Both the position numbers and the translations under genes were made by a program. Below, in pieces: positions 7,975 to 19,509 of a stretch of 53,940 nt of DNA; the first letter of the stretch is position 1, and every line of letters starts with the position of its first letter. The stretch is from Serratia sp. H1w. GTDB taxonomy: Bacteria; Pseudomonadota; Gammaproteobacteria; Enterobacterales; Enterobacteriaceae. Below the pieces are notes generated by a model, which was given only the letters and a program-made list of their open reading frames with translations, had not been told where the DNA came from and made no database searches. The stretch lies in NCBI RefSeq assembly GCF_000633355.1, contig NZ_AYMQ01000080.1:1-53940 (forward strand), given 5' to 3'.

Positions 7975-7994
7975 GGGGCGGTAGATACCGCCCC
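7975..7994. terminator. Hairpin between convergent mcp and fbp
   Basis: GGGGCGGTA-GA-TACCGCCCC, perfect 9-bp arms. T-runs are weak on both sides, but it lies between two convergent genes and probably serves both. Confidence 0.65.
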
Positions 7995-8007
7995 TGATTT
8001 ATCGTGC

Positions 8008-9012
8008 TTATTCGTCTGGGAATTCGGCAATAAAGCGCTCTGCGTCTTCTACCATCGACTGAGTACCGACGAAGAATGGCGCACGCTGGTGCAGCTGTTG
8101 CGGCACGATATCCAGAATACGGTTTTTACCATCGCTGGCTTTACCGCCGGCCTGTTCGGCCAGGAATGCCATCGGGTTGCATTCGTACAGCAGGCGCAGC
8201 TTACCCTGAGGGTGGCTGGCGGTGCTTGGATAGATATAGATGCCGCCTTTGAGCAGGTTACGGTGGAAGTCGGCAACCAGTGAACCGATATAGCGTGAGG
8301 TATAAGGGCGCTGCGTCGCTTCATCCTGCTCTTGGCAGTATTTGATGTATTTCTTCACCCCGAGCGGGAACTTGATGTAGTTACCTTCGTTGATGGAATA
8401 CATATTGGCTTTTTCCGGGAAGCGAACTTTCTCGTGGGAGAGGCAGAACACCCCCAGAGATGGATCGTAGGTAAAGGCATGCACGCCATAACCGGTGGTG
8501 TACACCAGCATGGTAGAGGAGCCATAAACCACATAGCCGGCCGCGACCTGGGCATGGCCAGGCTGCAGGAAATCTTCTTCGGTGACTGGCGTGCCAATCG
8601 GGGTGATGCGGCGATAGATAGAGAAGATCGTCCCGACCGAGACGTTCACATCAATGTTGGACGAACCGTCCAACGGATCCATCAGCACTACATACTTGCC
8701 ATTCTCAGCTCGCTCGCCGTCGAAAATCACGATCTCGTCTTCTTCTTCCGAAGCGATGCCCGCAACTTCACCACGCGCCTTCAACGCTGCCTTCAGCTTC
8801 TCGTTCGCGAACAGGTCCAGTTTCATCTGAACTTCGCCCTGAACGTTCGAAATGCCGTTAGTCCCCAGGATATCAACCAAACCTGCCTTGTTGATATCAC
8901 GGTGAATGATTTTGGCACCCAGTTTAATGGCAGAAAGTAATGAGGTCAGCTCACCAGTGGCGTGAGAGAAGTCGTGTTGTTTCTCGACGATAAATTCGCC
9001 TAACGTTTTCAT
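8008..9012 (-). CDS. fbp: Class 1 fructose-1,6-bisphosphatase
   Basis: A 334-residue cytoplasmic enzyme that hydrolyses fructose-1,6-bisphosphate to fructose-6-phosphate in gluconeogenesis. The metal site signature [11 protein letters not shown] covers 111-121, with the upstream acidic run SEEEDE at 88-93 supplying further Mg2+ ligands. Length is within two residues of the E. coli enzyme as I remember it. It is divergent from mpl, with ~170 bp between the starts, and ends against the mcp hairpin. Nothing odd. Confidence 0.97.
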   Translation of the reverse strand: MKTLGEFIVEKQHDFSHATGELTSLLSAIKLGAKIIHRDINKAGLVDILGTNGISNVQGEVQMKLDLFANEKLKAALKARGEVAGIASEEEDEIVIFDGERAENGKYVVLMDPLDGSSNIDVNVSVGTIFSIYRRITPIGTPVTEEDFLQPGHAQVAAGYVVYGSSTMLVYTTGYGVHAFTYDPSLGVFCLSHEKVRFPEKANMYSINEGNYIKFPLGVKKYIKYCQEQDEATQRPYTSRYIGSLVADFHRNLLKGGIYIYPSTASHPQGKLRLLYECNPMAFLAEQAGGKASDGKNRILDIVPQQLHQRAPFFVGTQSMVEDAERFIAEFPDE

Positions 9013-9182
9013 GACACAATCCCTGAATCTACGGATGGATAGCGGCTTGTTAACATACCGCCAACGTTTTCGACAGCAGTGTAGCCCAAAGCAAGTTGCG
9101 ATTCATAGGCAAATCCATTTCTTCTGAGCGATTCAGAGCGCTAGAATAGGCAGTAAATCGATGCACTAAAATGAGAAACCTA

Positions 9183-10562
9183 ATGCGCATACATATTCTT
9201 GGGATCTGCGGCACCTTTATGGGTGGGCTGGCCATGTTGGCTCGTTCACTGGGGCATGAGGTGACCGGTTCAGATGCCAACGTCTATCCTCCGATGAGCA
9301 CCTTGCTGGAAAAACAGGGGATCGATTTGATCCAGGGTTACGATCCTTCTCAGTTGGATCCGGCTCCGGATCTGGTGATTATCGGCAATGCCATGAGCCG
9401 TGGTAATCCTTGCGTAGAAGCGGTACTGGAACGGAGTATTCCTTACGTTTCCGGCCCTCAGTGGCTGCATGATTATGTGCTGCGCGATCGCTGGGTGCTG
9501 GCGGTAGCGGGAACGCACGGTAAAACCACCACTGCCGGCATGGCAACCTGGATCCTGGAAGCCTGCGGCTACCAGCCGGGTTTTGTGATCGGCGGCGTAC
9601 CGGGCAATTTTGATGTATCGGCTCGTCTCGGCGGCAGCCCGTTCTTTGTCATCGAAGCCGATGAGTATGACTGTGCCTTCTTCGATAAACGTTCCAAGTT
9701 CGTGCATTACTGCCCGCGTACGCTGATTATGAACAACCTGGAATTCGATCATGCCGATATCTTTGACGATCTGAAAGCGATCCAGAAGCAGTTCCATCAC
9801 CTGGTGCGTCTGGTGCCAGGCCAAGGCAAGATTATCCTGCCGGAAAACGACACTCATCTGAAACAGGTGATGGCGATGGGCTGCTGGAGCGAACAGGAGT
9901 GGGTCGGGGAAGGGGGCGCATGGCGTGCGCACAAACTGACAACGGATGCCAGCCATTACGAAGTGTTCCTCAACGGCGAGAAGGTGGGTGAGGTTAACTG
10001 GTCGCTGGTGGGTGAACACAACATGCATAACGGCCTGATGGCGATCGCCGCCACACGCCATGTTGGTGTCCAGCCAGCCGATGCCTGCCGTGCGCTGGGT
10101 GACTTTATCAATGCGCGTCGTCGTCTGGAATTGCGCGGCGAAGCCAATGGTGTCACCGTTTATGACGATTTTGCCCATCATCCGACCGCCATTTTGGCTA
10201 CCCTGGCGGCACTGCGTGGCAAAGTGGGCGGCACGGCGCGCATTCTGGCCGTGCTGGAGCCACGCTCAAACACCATGAAAATGGGGATCAGCAAAAACGA
10301 TCTGGCTCCTTCACTGGGCCGTGCCGACGAAGTGTTCCTGTACCAGCCTCACCATATCCCGTGGCAGGTAGCGGAAGTGGCCGAAGCTTGTGTCCAGCCC
10401 GCACACTGGAGTGCCGATCTGGATTCGTTGGTAGAGATGATCGTCAAAACCGCGCAGCCTGGCGACCATATTCTGGTGATGAGCAACGGCGGGTTTGGCG
10501 GCATTCATGACAAACTGCTGGCAGGGTTGGCGAACAAGGCCGAACCGAAAGAAACCTACTAA
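9183..10562 (+). CDS. mpl: UDP-MurNAc:L-Ala-gamma-D-Glu-meso-DAP ligase (peptidoglycan recycling)
   Basis: A 459-residue Mur ligase-family enzyme that joins recovered tripeptide to UDP-MurNAc so that it re-enters murein synthesis. The N-terminal Rossmann motif ILGICGTFMGG is near residue 5, the ATP loop GTHGKTTT at ~110-117, and a Mur-type C-terminal domain follows (RRLELRGEANGVTVYDDFAHHP). I start at 9183 (MRIHILG) rather than the in-frame ATG at 9171, because the family begins here. Transcription ends at the strong terminator at 10617. Confidence 0.96.
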   Translation: MRIHILGICGTFMGGLAMLARSLGHEVTGSDANVYPPMSTLLEKQGIDLIQGYDPSQLDPAPDLVIIGNAMSRGNPCVEAVLERSIPYVSGPQWLHDYVLRDRWVLAVAGTHGKTTTAGMATWILEACGYQPGFVIGGVPGNFDVSARLGGSPFFVIEADEYDCAFFDKRSKFVHYCPRTLIMNNLEFDHADIFDDLKAIQKQFHHLVRLVPGQGKIILPENDTHLKQVMAMGCWSEQEWVGEGGAWRAHKLTTDASHYEVFLNGEKVGEVNWSLVGEHNMHNGLMAIAATRHVGVQPADACRALGDFINARRRLELRGEANGVTVYDDFAHHPTAILATLAALRGKVGGTARILAVLEPRSNTMKMGISKNDLAPSLGRADEVFLYQPHHIPWQVAEVAEACVQPAHWSADLDSLVEMIVKTAQPGDHILVMSNGGFGGIHDKLLAGLANKAEPKETY

Positions 10563-10616
10563 CAACGTTTATCTGCATGGGCGCGGAACGCTGCGCCTCT
10601 ACAACAAACGTTATCC

Positions 10617-10638
10617 GGCCGCTGATGCGGCCTTTTTT
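10617..10638 (+). terminator. Rho-independent terminator of mpl
   Basis: GGCCGC-TGAT-GCGGCC followed by TTTTTT (10633-10638). Confidence 0.9.
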
Positions 10639-10646
10639 GCGCCCAT

Positions 10647-10670
10647 AAAAAAGCCCTCGCGAGCGAGGGC
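10647..10670 (-). terminator. Rho-independent terminator for the leftward yhcN-like genes
   Basis: GCCCTCGC-GA-GCGAGGGC at 10653-10670. On the minus strand it is followed by TTTTTT (10652-10647). Confidence 0.85.
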
Positions 10671-10784
10671 AATGGGGTTCGTCGGATAGGACGACGACAA
10701 TTTCCGAGGATAATAGCATTTACCTGAGAACTCGGCAGTGGCAGTGACGAGGGTAGTCAGTTCAGTAAATGCGACCTCGGTTTA

Positions 10785-11048
10785 TTACTTGTAGATTTCA
10801 GCCGTTGCGTGCCAGTTGCCATTTTCATAGGCTTCAATCACACGGTAGGCTTTGGCCCCTTGCTGGTCCGCTTTATCAGACAGCGCCTGACGGATATCAG
10901 AAGGTGCGCCACCCACGCCGCTAGCGGTGATAGTGCCGACAGATTGCAGGTTGCTTGCTTGGGCATCAGTCACCAGGTTAGCTGCAGAAGCACCGAAAGA
11001 AACGGCAGACAGCAGGCTAAGTGCAACGAGAGTAGTTTTCATGTTCAT
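10785..11048 (-). CDS. YhcN-like small periplasmic stress protein (DUF1471), copy 1
   Basis: An 87-residue protein with a cleavable signal peptide (MKTTLVALSLLSAVSFGASA, cut about residue 22) and one DUF1471/YdgH-BhsA-McbA domain: VGTITASGVGGAPSDIRQALSDKADQQGAKAYRVIEAY ... WHATAEIYK (longest run split here by nature at Y). Relatives such as YhcN and BhsA are periplasmic and respond to acid, peroxide or other stress, and one of them sits beside argR in E. coli, as here. Two ATGs, MNM, are possible; AGGA stands 10 nt before the first. It is clearly paralogous to the next gene, ~60% identical by eye. Its terminator is at 10647-10670. Confidence 0.85.
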   Translation of the reverse strand: MNMKTTLVALSLLSAVSFGASAANLVTDAQASNLQSVGTITASGVGGAPSDIRQALSDKADQQGAKAYRVIEAYENGNWHATAEIYK

Positions 11049-11181
11049 GATACTTGGATCCTTAATCGTTCAGAGATAACGGCCTGGAAGGGCTTGATCG
11101 CGTTTTTTATACTTGAAGGCAGTTATCTGTTTAGTTTTTTACCAGAGAGTTGCTGTGCGCTAAGCACCTAACATATTGTAC

Positions 11182-11445
11182 TTATTTATAAATTTCTGCG
11201 GTAGCGTGGTAGTTACCTTCGCTACGAGCTTCGATGACACGGTAAGCGGTCGCGCCTTGGGCATCGGCTTTGGCAGACAGCGCCTGACGGATATCAGAAG
11301 GTGCTGCACCCACGCCGCTGACGGTGATAGTACCGGCAGATTGCAGTTTTTCAGCCTGAGTTGCATCGATGGATTGTGCTGCGAATGCACCGAAAGACAG
11401 CATGGACAGCAGGCTAATGGTTGCTACGGTAGTTTTAATTTTCAT
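11182..11445 (-). CDS. yhcN: YhcN-like small periplasmic stress protein (DUF1471), copy 2
   Basis: An 87-residue paralogue of the neighbouring gene: signal peptide MKIKTTVATISLLSMLSFGA..., then the same GTITVSGVGAAPSDIRQAL core and the YHATAEIYK C-terminus. The 136-bp gap before copy 1 has no obvious terminator, so the two may be cotranscribed or have separate promoters. Being next to argR, this copy is the better positional match to E. coli yhcN. Role in stress or biofilm is family knowledge; nothing here tells the inducer. Confidence 0.85.
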   Translation of the reverse strand: MKIKTTVATISLLSMLSFGAFAAQSIDATQAEKLQSAGTITVSGVGAAPSDIRQALSAKADAQGATAYRVIEARSEGNYHATAEIYK

Positions 11446-11848
11446 GATTTATCCTCTTCGTATTCTTTTATCAGTTCCAATGAACTGTGATTTACGTCAC
11501 GAAAATGAGTATACATCTAGTAACGGCAAAAATTAATAGCTAGCTAACAGTTTCTAGTGAAACTTTATTGGGGTGAGTGTGACTTTTAATAACCTAATGG
11601 AATAAAAAGCGGCGATAAAATGCACTTTCGATGTTAAATTTATGTAATTTCAATGAGCTAAGTGCTTTTGACTAAAAGTGCGGAAACTTCCAGTCACTAT
11701 CACTAGCTACACAAAAATGTCATTGATATGTGCTGTAGGTCGGCTTATTGGCAGTTTTAAACGTGGTAGGCACGGCGGAAGAAGTAACGGAAGGGTTAAT
11801 AAAGGATGAACAGCCCGCGACGGAAAGCCGCAGGCTGTGCTGAAGGCA
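11446..11848. other. Intergenic region between yhcN and argR
   Basis: About 400 bp, AT-rich. It must contain the leftward yhcN promoter and the argR 3' end. I see no ORF, RNA gene or strong terminator in it. Confidence 0.5.
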
Positions 11849-13723
<1,875 letters not shown>

Positions 13724-13750
13724 TCCCTCTGTTCGCCAAGAGTTAAATAA

Positions 13751-13779
13751 GCCGCCGGGTCATATCCGGCGGCTTTTTT
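13751..13779 (+). terminator. Rho-independent terminator of mdh
   Basis: GCCGCCGG-(7 nt)-CCGGCGGC followed by TTTTTT. The convergent sfsB ends 8 bp further on and could use it from the other side. Confidence 0.9.
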
Positions 13780-13786
13780 CGTTTTT

Positions 13787-14047
13787 TCATGATTTGATTC
13801 GGCTTTTCCGATCCAGTAGATGGTGGGTACGCGGATCAAAGTACCTGCTCGGCCAGATCTCCGCCGGGTGTATGTTCAGAGCATCGGCAATCAACCACTC
13901 TCCTTTTGGCCAGGGGCGTGACAGCGCGTTGGCCAACGTCGATGAACTCAACCCTGCCTCTCGGGAAACCGCTGCCAGAGTGGTCCCTCTCTTCTTCAAA
14001 GCCGCGATGACGTCTGCTGGATGCCAATCTGGGTCCCGTGAATTCAT
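13787..14047 (-). CDS. sfsB: Ner-like (SfsB/Nlp) DNA-binding protein
   Basis: An 86-residue HTH protein of the Mu Ner family: DWHPADVIAALKKRGTTLAA, then the recognition segment GLSSSTLANALSRPWPKGEWLIADAL and IWPSRY. E. coli SfsB (Nlp), near ispB, has the same core and activates maltose genes when overproduced. It is divergently transcribed from a Mu-repressor-like gene across a palindromic operator at 14079-14100, an arrangement like the ner/repressor pair of Mu-type phages. Confidence 0.9.
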   Translation of the reverse strand: MNSRDPDWHPADVIAALKKRGTTLAAVSREAGLSSSTLANALSRPWPKGEWLIADALNIHPAEIWPSRYFDPRTHHLLDRKSRIKS

Positions 14048-14078
14048 ATCTTCATTCCTTTTTTGATTAGAGAAAGTT

Positions 14079-14100
14079 CTGTTAGTGGTATAACTAACAG
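14079..14100. promoter_or_regulatory. Palindromic operator between sfsB and the Mu-type HTH gene
   Basis: CTGTTAGT-(6 nt)-ACTAACAG; the core is GTTAGTGGTATAACTAAC. It differs by one base from the palindrome upstream of the second Mu-type HTH gene. It lies in the divergent promoter region. Confidence 0.7.
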
Positions 14101-14228
14101 GTCAGAATTAATCGTTTGAACAACGCGACACGTTTATTCAGAAACTAGGATACCACCAAGTTTCCCAAAAATACCTTATGGTTTCTGAAAAATTTGTATT
14201 GCCACACTATTGTCCCGAGATCATGGCT

Positions 14229-14585
14229 ATGAAAAACGAGTGGTTTGCTGCCAAGGAGCTGATAGGCATCGCAGGATTACCTTCCTCCACACAGGGAATC
14301 AACCTGATGGCTCGGCGTGAAAATTGGCTCAGTCGCCGCCGCAAAGGCGTGCAGGGCAAGGCGCTGGAATACCATATCGACAGCCTGCCAGGCGGTGTCA
14401 AGAGCCTGTTGGCATTGCGGGAAGAACCCGCGATTTATCAAGCCGAACGCCAGGATCCGTTGGCGTTGTGGATCGAATACTACTATCACCTTTCAGACAG
14501 TGAGCGCGGCAAAGTGATGGCATTCTTGATGCGTGAAGGGGTGGACAGCCTGCTGACCTGGATTGCTGAAAAGAATAAACAGTGA
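14229..14585 (+). CDS. Mu-type HTH (Mu repressor N-domain-like) protein, copy 1
   Basis: A 118-residue protein. MKNEWFAAKELIGIAGLPSS opens a Mu-type winged HTH as in the N-termini of MuA transposase and Mu repressor: GINLMARRENWLSRRRKG and ALEYHIDSLP follow. The rest is a short helical tail (LSDSERGKVMAFLMREGVDSLLTWIAEK), possibly for oligomerisation; no transposase catalytic domain. An upstream ATG at 14178 exists, but its paralogue at 14865 begins MDKEWF, so I take 14229 (14223 is the close alternative). It is probably a transcription regulator acting at the shared palindromes. Confidence 0.75.
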   Translation: MKNEWFAAKELIGIAGLPSSTQGINLMARRENWLSRRRKGVQGKALEYHIDSLPGGVKSLLALREEPAIYQAERQDPLALWIEYYYHLSDSERGKVMAFLMREGVDSLLTWIAEKNKQ

Positions 14586-14768
14586 ATCATTTCGGCCCTC
14601 TTAGTCGGCCACTATTTGTTGGGGCGTCGCTGGTTGCGCCCGATTAACCGCATGTCGTGCCCGCCTGGCTTTATTCGCGATCTGAACTCTACTTTCTCTG
14701 CTTTCCTCCCTTTTTTATAAGACTTTCTTGAGTATTTATGGCGGTTTTTTGTGATCGGCAATAGCTGA

Positions 14769-14786
14769 GTTAGTGTTATAACTAAC
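14769..14786. promoter_or_regulatory. Palindromic operator upstream of second Mu-type HTH gene
   Basis: GTTAGTGTTATAACTAAC, 17 of 18 identical to the core at 14081-14098. It lies ~80 bp before the start at 14865 and may overlap its promoter. Confidence 0.7.
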
Positions 14787-14864
14787 GCATTGGCATTAAT
14801 GGTTTGTGCAACTCAAACAGCCGATAAGTCAGTCAGGGTTACGCCGAGATCAAGGAGTAGGGGA

Positions 14865-15239
14865 ATGGACAAGGAGTGGTTTACCGCCGAAGAACTGAAA
14901 AACCAGGGTGAATTAGGCAGTTCCCCGCAGGGCATCAATAAACGGGCACGTGAGAACAACTGGCTATGGCAGCGGCGTTATGGCAAGCAGGGAGTGGCTA
15001 AGGAGTATCACATTAGCTGCCTGCCTCTCTCGACCCAAAATGCGTTGTATCCCCAGCGGTATCCTCTTGCCGCAGAGAAACCCGCAGCGTATACCCCGCT
15101 TTATGATGGCGATCCTTTAGTCCCCTTGCAGGGTTATCTGGCGGGAATGAAACCAGACGAATATGCGGCTCTACTGGAATTCCTGGCGGAGAAAGGGACG
15201 GAGGGGCTAGTGGATTTAATTAGCAAGGCAAATAAATAG
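14865..15239 (+). CDS. Mu-type HTH (Mu repressor N-domain-like) protein, copy 2
   Basis: A 124-residue paralogue of the preceding gene: MDKEWFTAEELKNQGELGSS, GINKRARENNWLWQRRYGKQ, EYHISCLPLS. The C-terminal helical tail is KPDEYAALLEFLAEKGTEGLVDLISKANK. AAGGAG at 14852-14857 supports this start over the upstream ATG at 14790. It is ~280 bp from copy 1 with its own operator, so probably a separate unit. A hairpin at 15238-15256 separates it from convergent ispB. Function is unknown; autoregulation is inferred from the operator. Confidence 0.78.
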   Translation: MDKEWFTAEELKNQGELGSSPQGINKRARENNWLWQRRYGKQGVAKEYHISCLPLSTQNALYPQRYPLAAEKPAAYTPLYDGDPLVPLQGYLAGMKPDEYAALLEFLAEKGTEGLVDLISKANK

Positions 15240-15256
15240 GCCTGCATCGCAGGCCT
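15238..15256. terminator. Hairpin between Mu-type HTH gene and ispB
   Basis: AGGCCTGC-ATC-GCAGGCCT. It lacks a clear T-run. A second perfect palindrome, AGAAACTTAAGTTTCT (15269-15284), touches the end of ispB. Confidence 0.5.
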
Positions 15257-15283
15257 AGTTGAATATTTAGAAACTTAAGTTTC

Positions 15284-16255
15284 TTAAAAGTCTCGTTGAA
15301 CCGCCAGGTGCGCTAATCCTTCCAGCGCGGTGCGATAAGGAGAGACGGGCAAAATCTGCAAGGCGGCTATCGCCTTGTCCGCTTCTTCTTCTGCGCGTTG
15401 ACGTGTATAGGTGAGTGAACCACATTCCTGCATGGTAGCCAGAACTGGCTCCAGCAGATGGCGGCCATTGCCCTGTTCAATCGCACCGCGGATCACCGCA
15501 GACTGCTCAGCATTGCCGTTATGCATCGCATGCAGCAAGGGCAGCGTCGGCTTCCCCTCGTTCAGGTCATCGCCGGTATTTTTACCCAGGGTGACGCCGT
15601 CTGCACTGTAGTCCAACAGATCGTCAATTAGCTGGAATGCCGTACCAAGATAGCGGCCATAGTCTTGCAATGCCTGCTCTTCGGCCGGGCTGGCTTCGGA
15701 GAGGATGGCTGAGGACTGGGCTGCTGCCTCAAACAGGCGAGCGGTTTTACTGTAAATGACCCGCATATAGTTTTCTTCAGTGATATTTGGGTCGTTGACG
15801 TTCATCAACTGCAGCACTTCACCTTCGGCGATCACGTTGACCGCTTCGGACATCACTGCCAGCACGCGCAGTGATTCCAGGCTGGTCATCATCTGGAAGG
15901 CACGCGTATAAATGAAGTCACCCACCAACACGCTGGCGGCATTGCCAAACGCCGCATTGGCGGTCGCTTTGCCACGGCGCATGTCGGACTCATCCACCAC
16001 GTCATCATGCAGCAGGGTCGCGGTATGGATGAACTCTATCAGGGCAGCAACGGCAATGTGTTTCTCGCCTTGATAGTGCAAGGCCCGCGCCGCCAGAACG
16101 GCGATCATCGGGCGAATGCGCTTACCGCCACCGCTGATTATGTAATAGCCAAGTTGATTGATGAGCGTGACATCGGAATTCAACTGTTCGAGAATTGTTG
16201 CGTTCACGGCCGCCATATCTTGCGCGGTTAACTCAGTAATTTGTTCTAGGTTCAT
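15284..16255 (-). CDS. ispB: Octaprenyl diphosphate synthase
   Basis: A 323-residue trans-prenyltransferase that builds the C40 side chain of ubiquinone and menaquinone from FPP and IPP. The first Asp-rich motif DDVVDESD starts at D84; the second, DDLLDYSAD, is near 211. GGGKRIRP (42-49) binds IPP. I start at MNLEQITEL (16255), where the family starts, not at 16357. The upstream leader contains a perfect 26-bp tandem duplication. It is divergent from rplU-rpmA. Confidence 0.97.
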   Translation of the reverse strand: MNLEQITELTAQDMAAVNATILEQLNSDVTLINQLGYYIISGGGKRIRPMIAVLAARALHYQGEKHIAVAALIEFIHTATLLHDDVVDESDMRRGKATANAAFGNAASVLVGDFIYTRAFQMMTSLESLRVLAVMSEAVNVIAEGEVLQLMNVNDPNITEENYMRVIYSKTARLFEAAAQSSAILSEASPAEEQALQDYGRYLGTAFQLIDDLLDYSADGVTLGKNTGDDLNEGKPTLPLLHAMHNGNAEQSAVIRGAIEQGNGRHLLEPVLATMQECGSLTYTRQRAEEEADKAIAALQILPVSPYRTALEGLAHLAVQRDF

Positions 16256-16297
16256 TGTATTTTTTTCAGCTGTGTTTCTGTTGACCGCGATGAGAAC

Positions 16298-16349
16298 GCT
16301 GCTCACATCGGTACATGGCGGTAGCTGCTCACATCGGTACATGGCGGTA
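16298..16349. repeat. Perfect 26-bp tandem duplication upstream of ispB
   Basis: 16298-16323 is repeated exactly at 16324-16349 (core CTCACATCGGTACATGGCGG). It lies 43 bp before the ispB ATG, in its likely promoter or leader. Confidence 0.95.
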
Positions 16350-16476
16350 ACTGTCACCTTTGATTGTACTTGAAAATCGGCCCAGATAAACGCCGAGAGA
16401 GAAACTGTGTTTTTTTTCTTCTTTTTTCACCTTCTGACCCTAATCTGCTCTTGTCATATGCGGAGTTATTGCGTAG

Positions 16477-16863
<387 letters not shown>

Positions 16864-16868
16864 GTTAG

Positions 16869-17138
<270 letters not shown>

Positions 17139-17167
17139 TTTTTCGAGCCTTACGAAATAGATGTTAA

Positions 17168-17194
17168 GCCCCGCAATTCGTTGCGGGGCTTTTT
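17168..17194 (+). terminator. Terminator of rplU-rpmA
   Basis: GCCCCGCAA-TTCG-TTGCGGGGC followed by TTTTT. Confidence 0.92.
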
Positions 17195-17245
17195 ACATTT
17201 ATAGATTGCTTGTGCTTTGCGGCACAACGCACAGACAGTGAGAAG

Positions 17246-18217
17246 ATGGATACAAAACAGCAGGCTGGCGTTGGTATTTTTCTGGCGGTCACCACAGCGG
17301 TTTGCTGGGGCGCATTGCCTATTGCGATGAAAGAAGTGCTGGTCGTGATGGAGCCGTTTACCGTCGTCTGGTACCGCTTTACGATTGCCGCTATCGGCCT
17401 GGGGGTGATCCTGGCGGTACGCGGTCGTTTACCCCCGGTGAAAATGTTCCGTCAACCCCGCTGGTTGCTGTTACTGGCGATCGCCACCGCCGGGTTGTTG
17501 GGCAACTTTGTCTTCTTCAGTTCTTCGCTGCAATATTTGAGTCCGACGGCCTCGCAGGTTATCGGCCAACTCTCGCCGGTGGGCATGATGTTCGCCAGCG
17601 TATTGATCCTGAAAGAAAGGATGCGTATCACTCAGGTGATTGGCGCTCTGATGCTGATCTGCGGGCTGATGCTGTTTTTCAACGTCAGCTTGATCGAGAT
17701 CTTCACTCAGTTTACAGACTACACGCTCGGTGTGTTGTTGGGCGTGTGTGCGGCCATGGTTTGGGTGACCTATGGCGTGGCGCAGAAAGTATTACTGCGT
17801 CGATTGGCCTCACCGCAGATCCTGGTATTGTTGTACACTTTATGTGCGATCGCGTTGTTCCCGTTGGCCAAGCCGGCGGTGATTTTCCAGCTCAGTGGTT
17901 GGCAATTGGCCTGCCTACTGTTCTGTGGTGCTAACACGCTGATTGGTTATGGTGCGCTGGCGGAAGCGATGGCGCGCTGGCAGGCGGCGCAGGTGAGTGC
18001 GTTAATCACGCTGACTCCCTTGTTTACCCTGCTTTTTTCAGATTTATTGGCGCTGGCCTGGCCACAGGTATTTACCGCCCCGGCATTGAATGTCGTCGGC
18101 TATGTAGGTGCTTTTGTGGTGGTTGCAGGCGCCATGTTTTCCGCAATTGGTCACCGTTGGTGGCCGCGACGGGCAGAAACCAACCTGGTTGCTTCTTTGA
18201 AGCCGCCCGGTGAATGA
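17246..18217 (+). CDS. yhbE: EamA/DMT-family inner membrane transporter
   Basis: A 323-residue protein with ten predicted hydrophobic helices in two EamA repeats (e.g. CWGALPIAMKE near residue 19 and FCGANTLIGYGALAEAMARW in the second half). It belongs to the drug/metabolite transporter superfamily; the substrate is unknown. GAGAAG just upstream favours the ATG at 17246 over 17210. It sits between rpmA and cgtA exactly as yhbE does in E. coli, 16 bp before cgtA, so likely cotranscribed. Confidence 0.9.
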   Translation: MDTKQQAGVGIFLAVTTAVCWGALPIAMKEVLVVMEPFTVVWYRFTIAAIGLGVILAVRGRLPPVKMFRQPRWLLLLAIATAGLLGNFVFFSSSLQYLSPTASQVIGQLSPVGMMFASVLILKERMRITQVIGALMLICGLMLFFNVSLIEIFTQFTDYTLGVLLGVCAAMVWVTYGVAQKVLLRRLASPQILVLLYTLCAIALFPLAKPAVIFQLSGWQLACLLFCGANTLIGYGALAEAMARWQAAQVSALITLTPLFTLLFSDLLALAWPQVFTAPALNVVGYVGAFVVVAGAMFSAIGHRWWPRRAETNLVASLKPPGE

Positions 18218-18233
18218 GTTACGGAGACGGTAA

Positions 18234-19406
<1,173 letters not shown>

Positions 19407-19423
19407 TTCTGTGGCGTAAAAAT

Positions 19424-19458
19424 CAAGGGCTCAGTTCAAAACTGGGCCCTTGTTGTTT
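19424..19458. terminator. Hairpin between convergent cgtA and pmrB
   Basis: 12-bp arms 19424-19435 and 19441-19452 with one G-T-type mismatch (CAAGGGC ... GCCCTTG), followed by a T-rich tail. Confidence 0.75.
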
Positions 19459-19509
19459 ATTGAGACGGATGAGTCCCACACAGTGTTCCAGGTACATGCT
19501 GCGCCCGGG

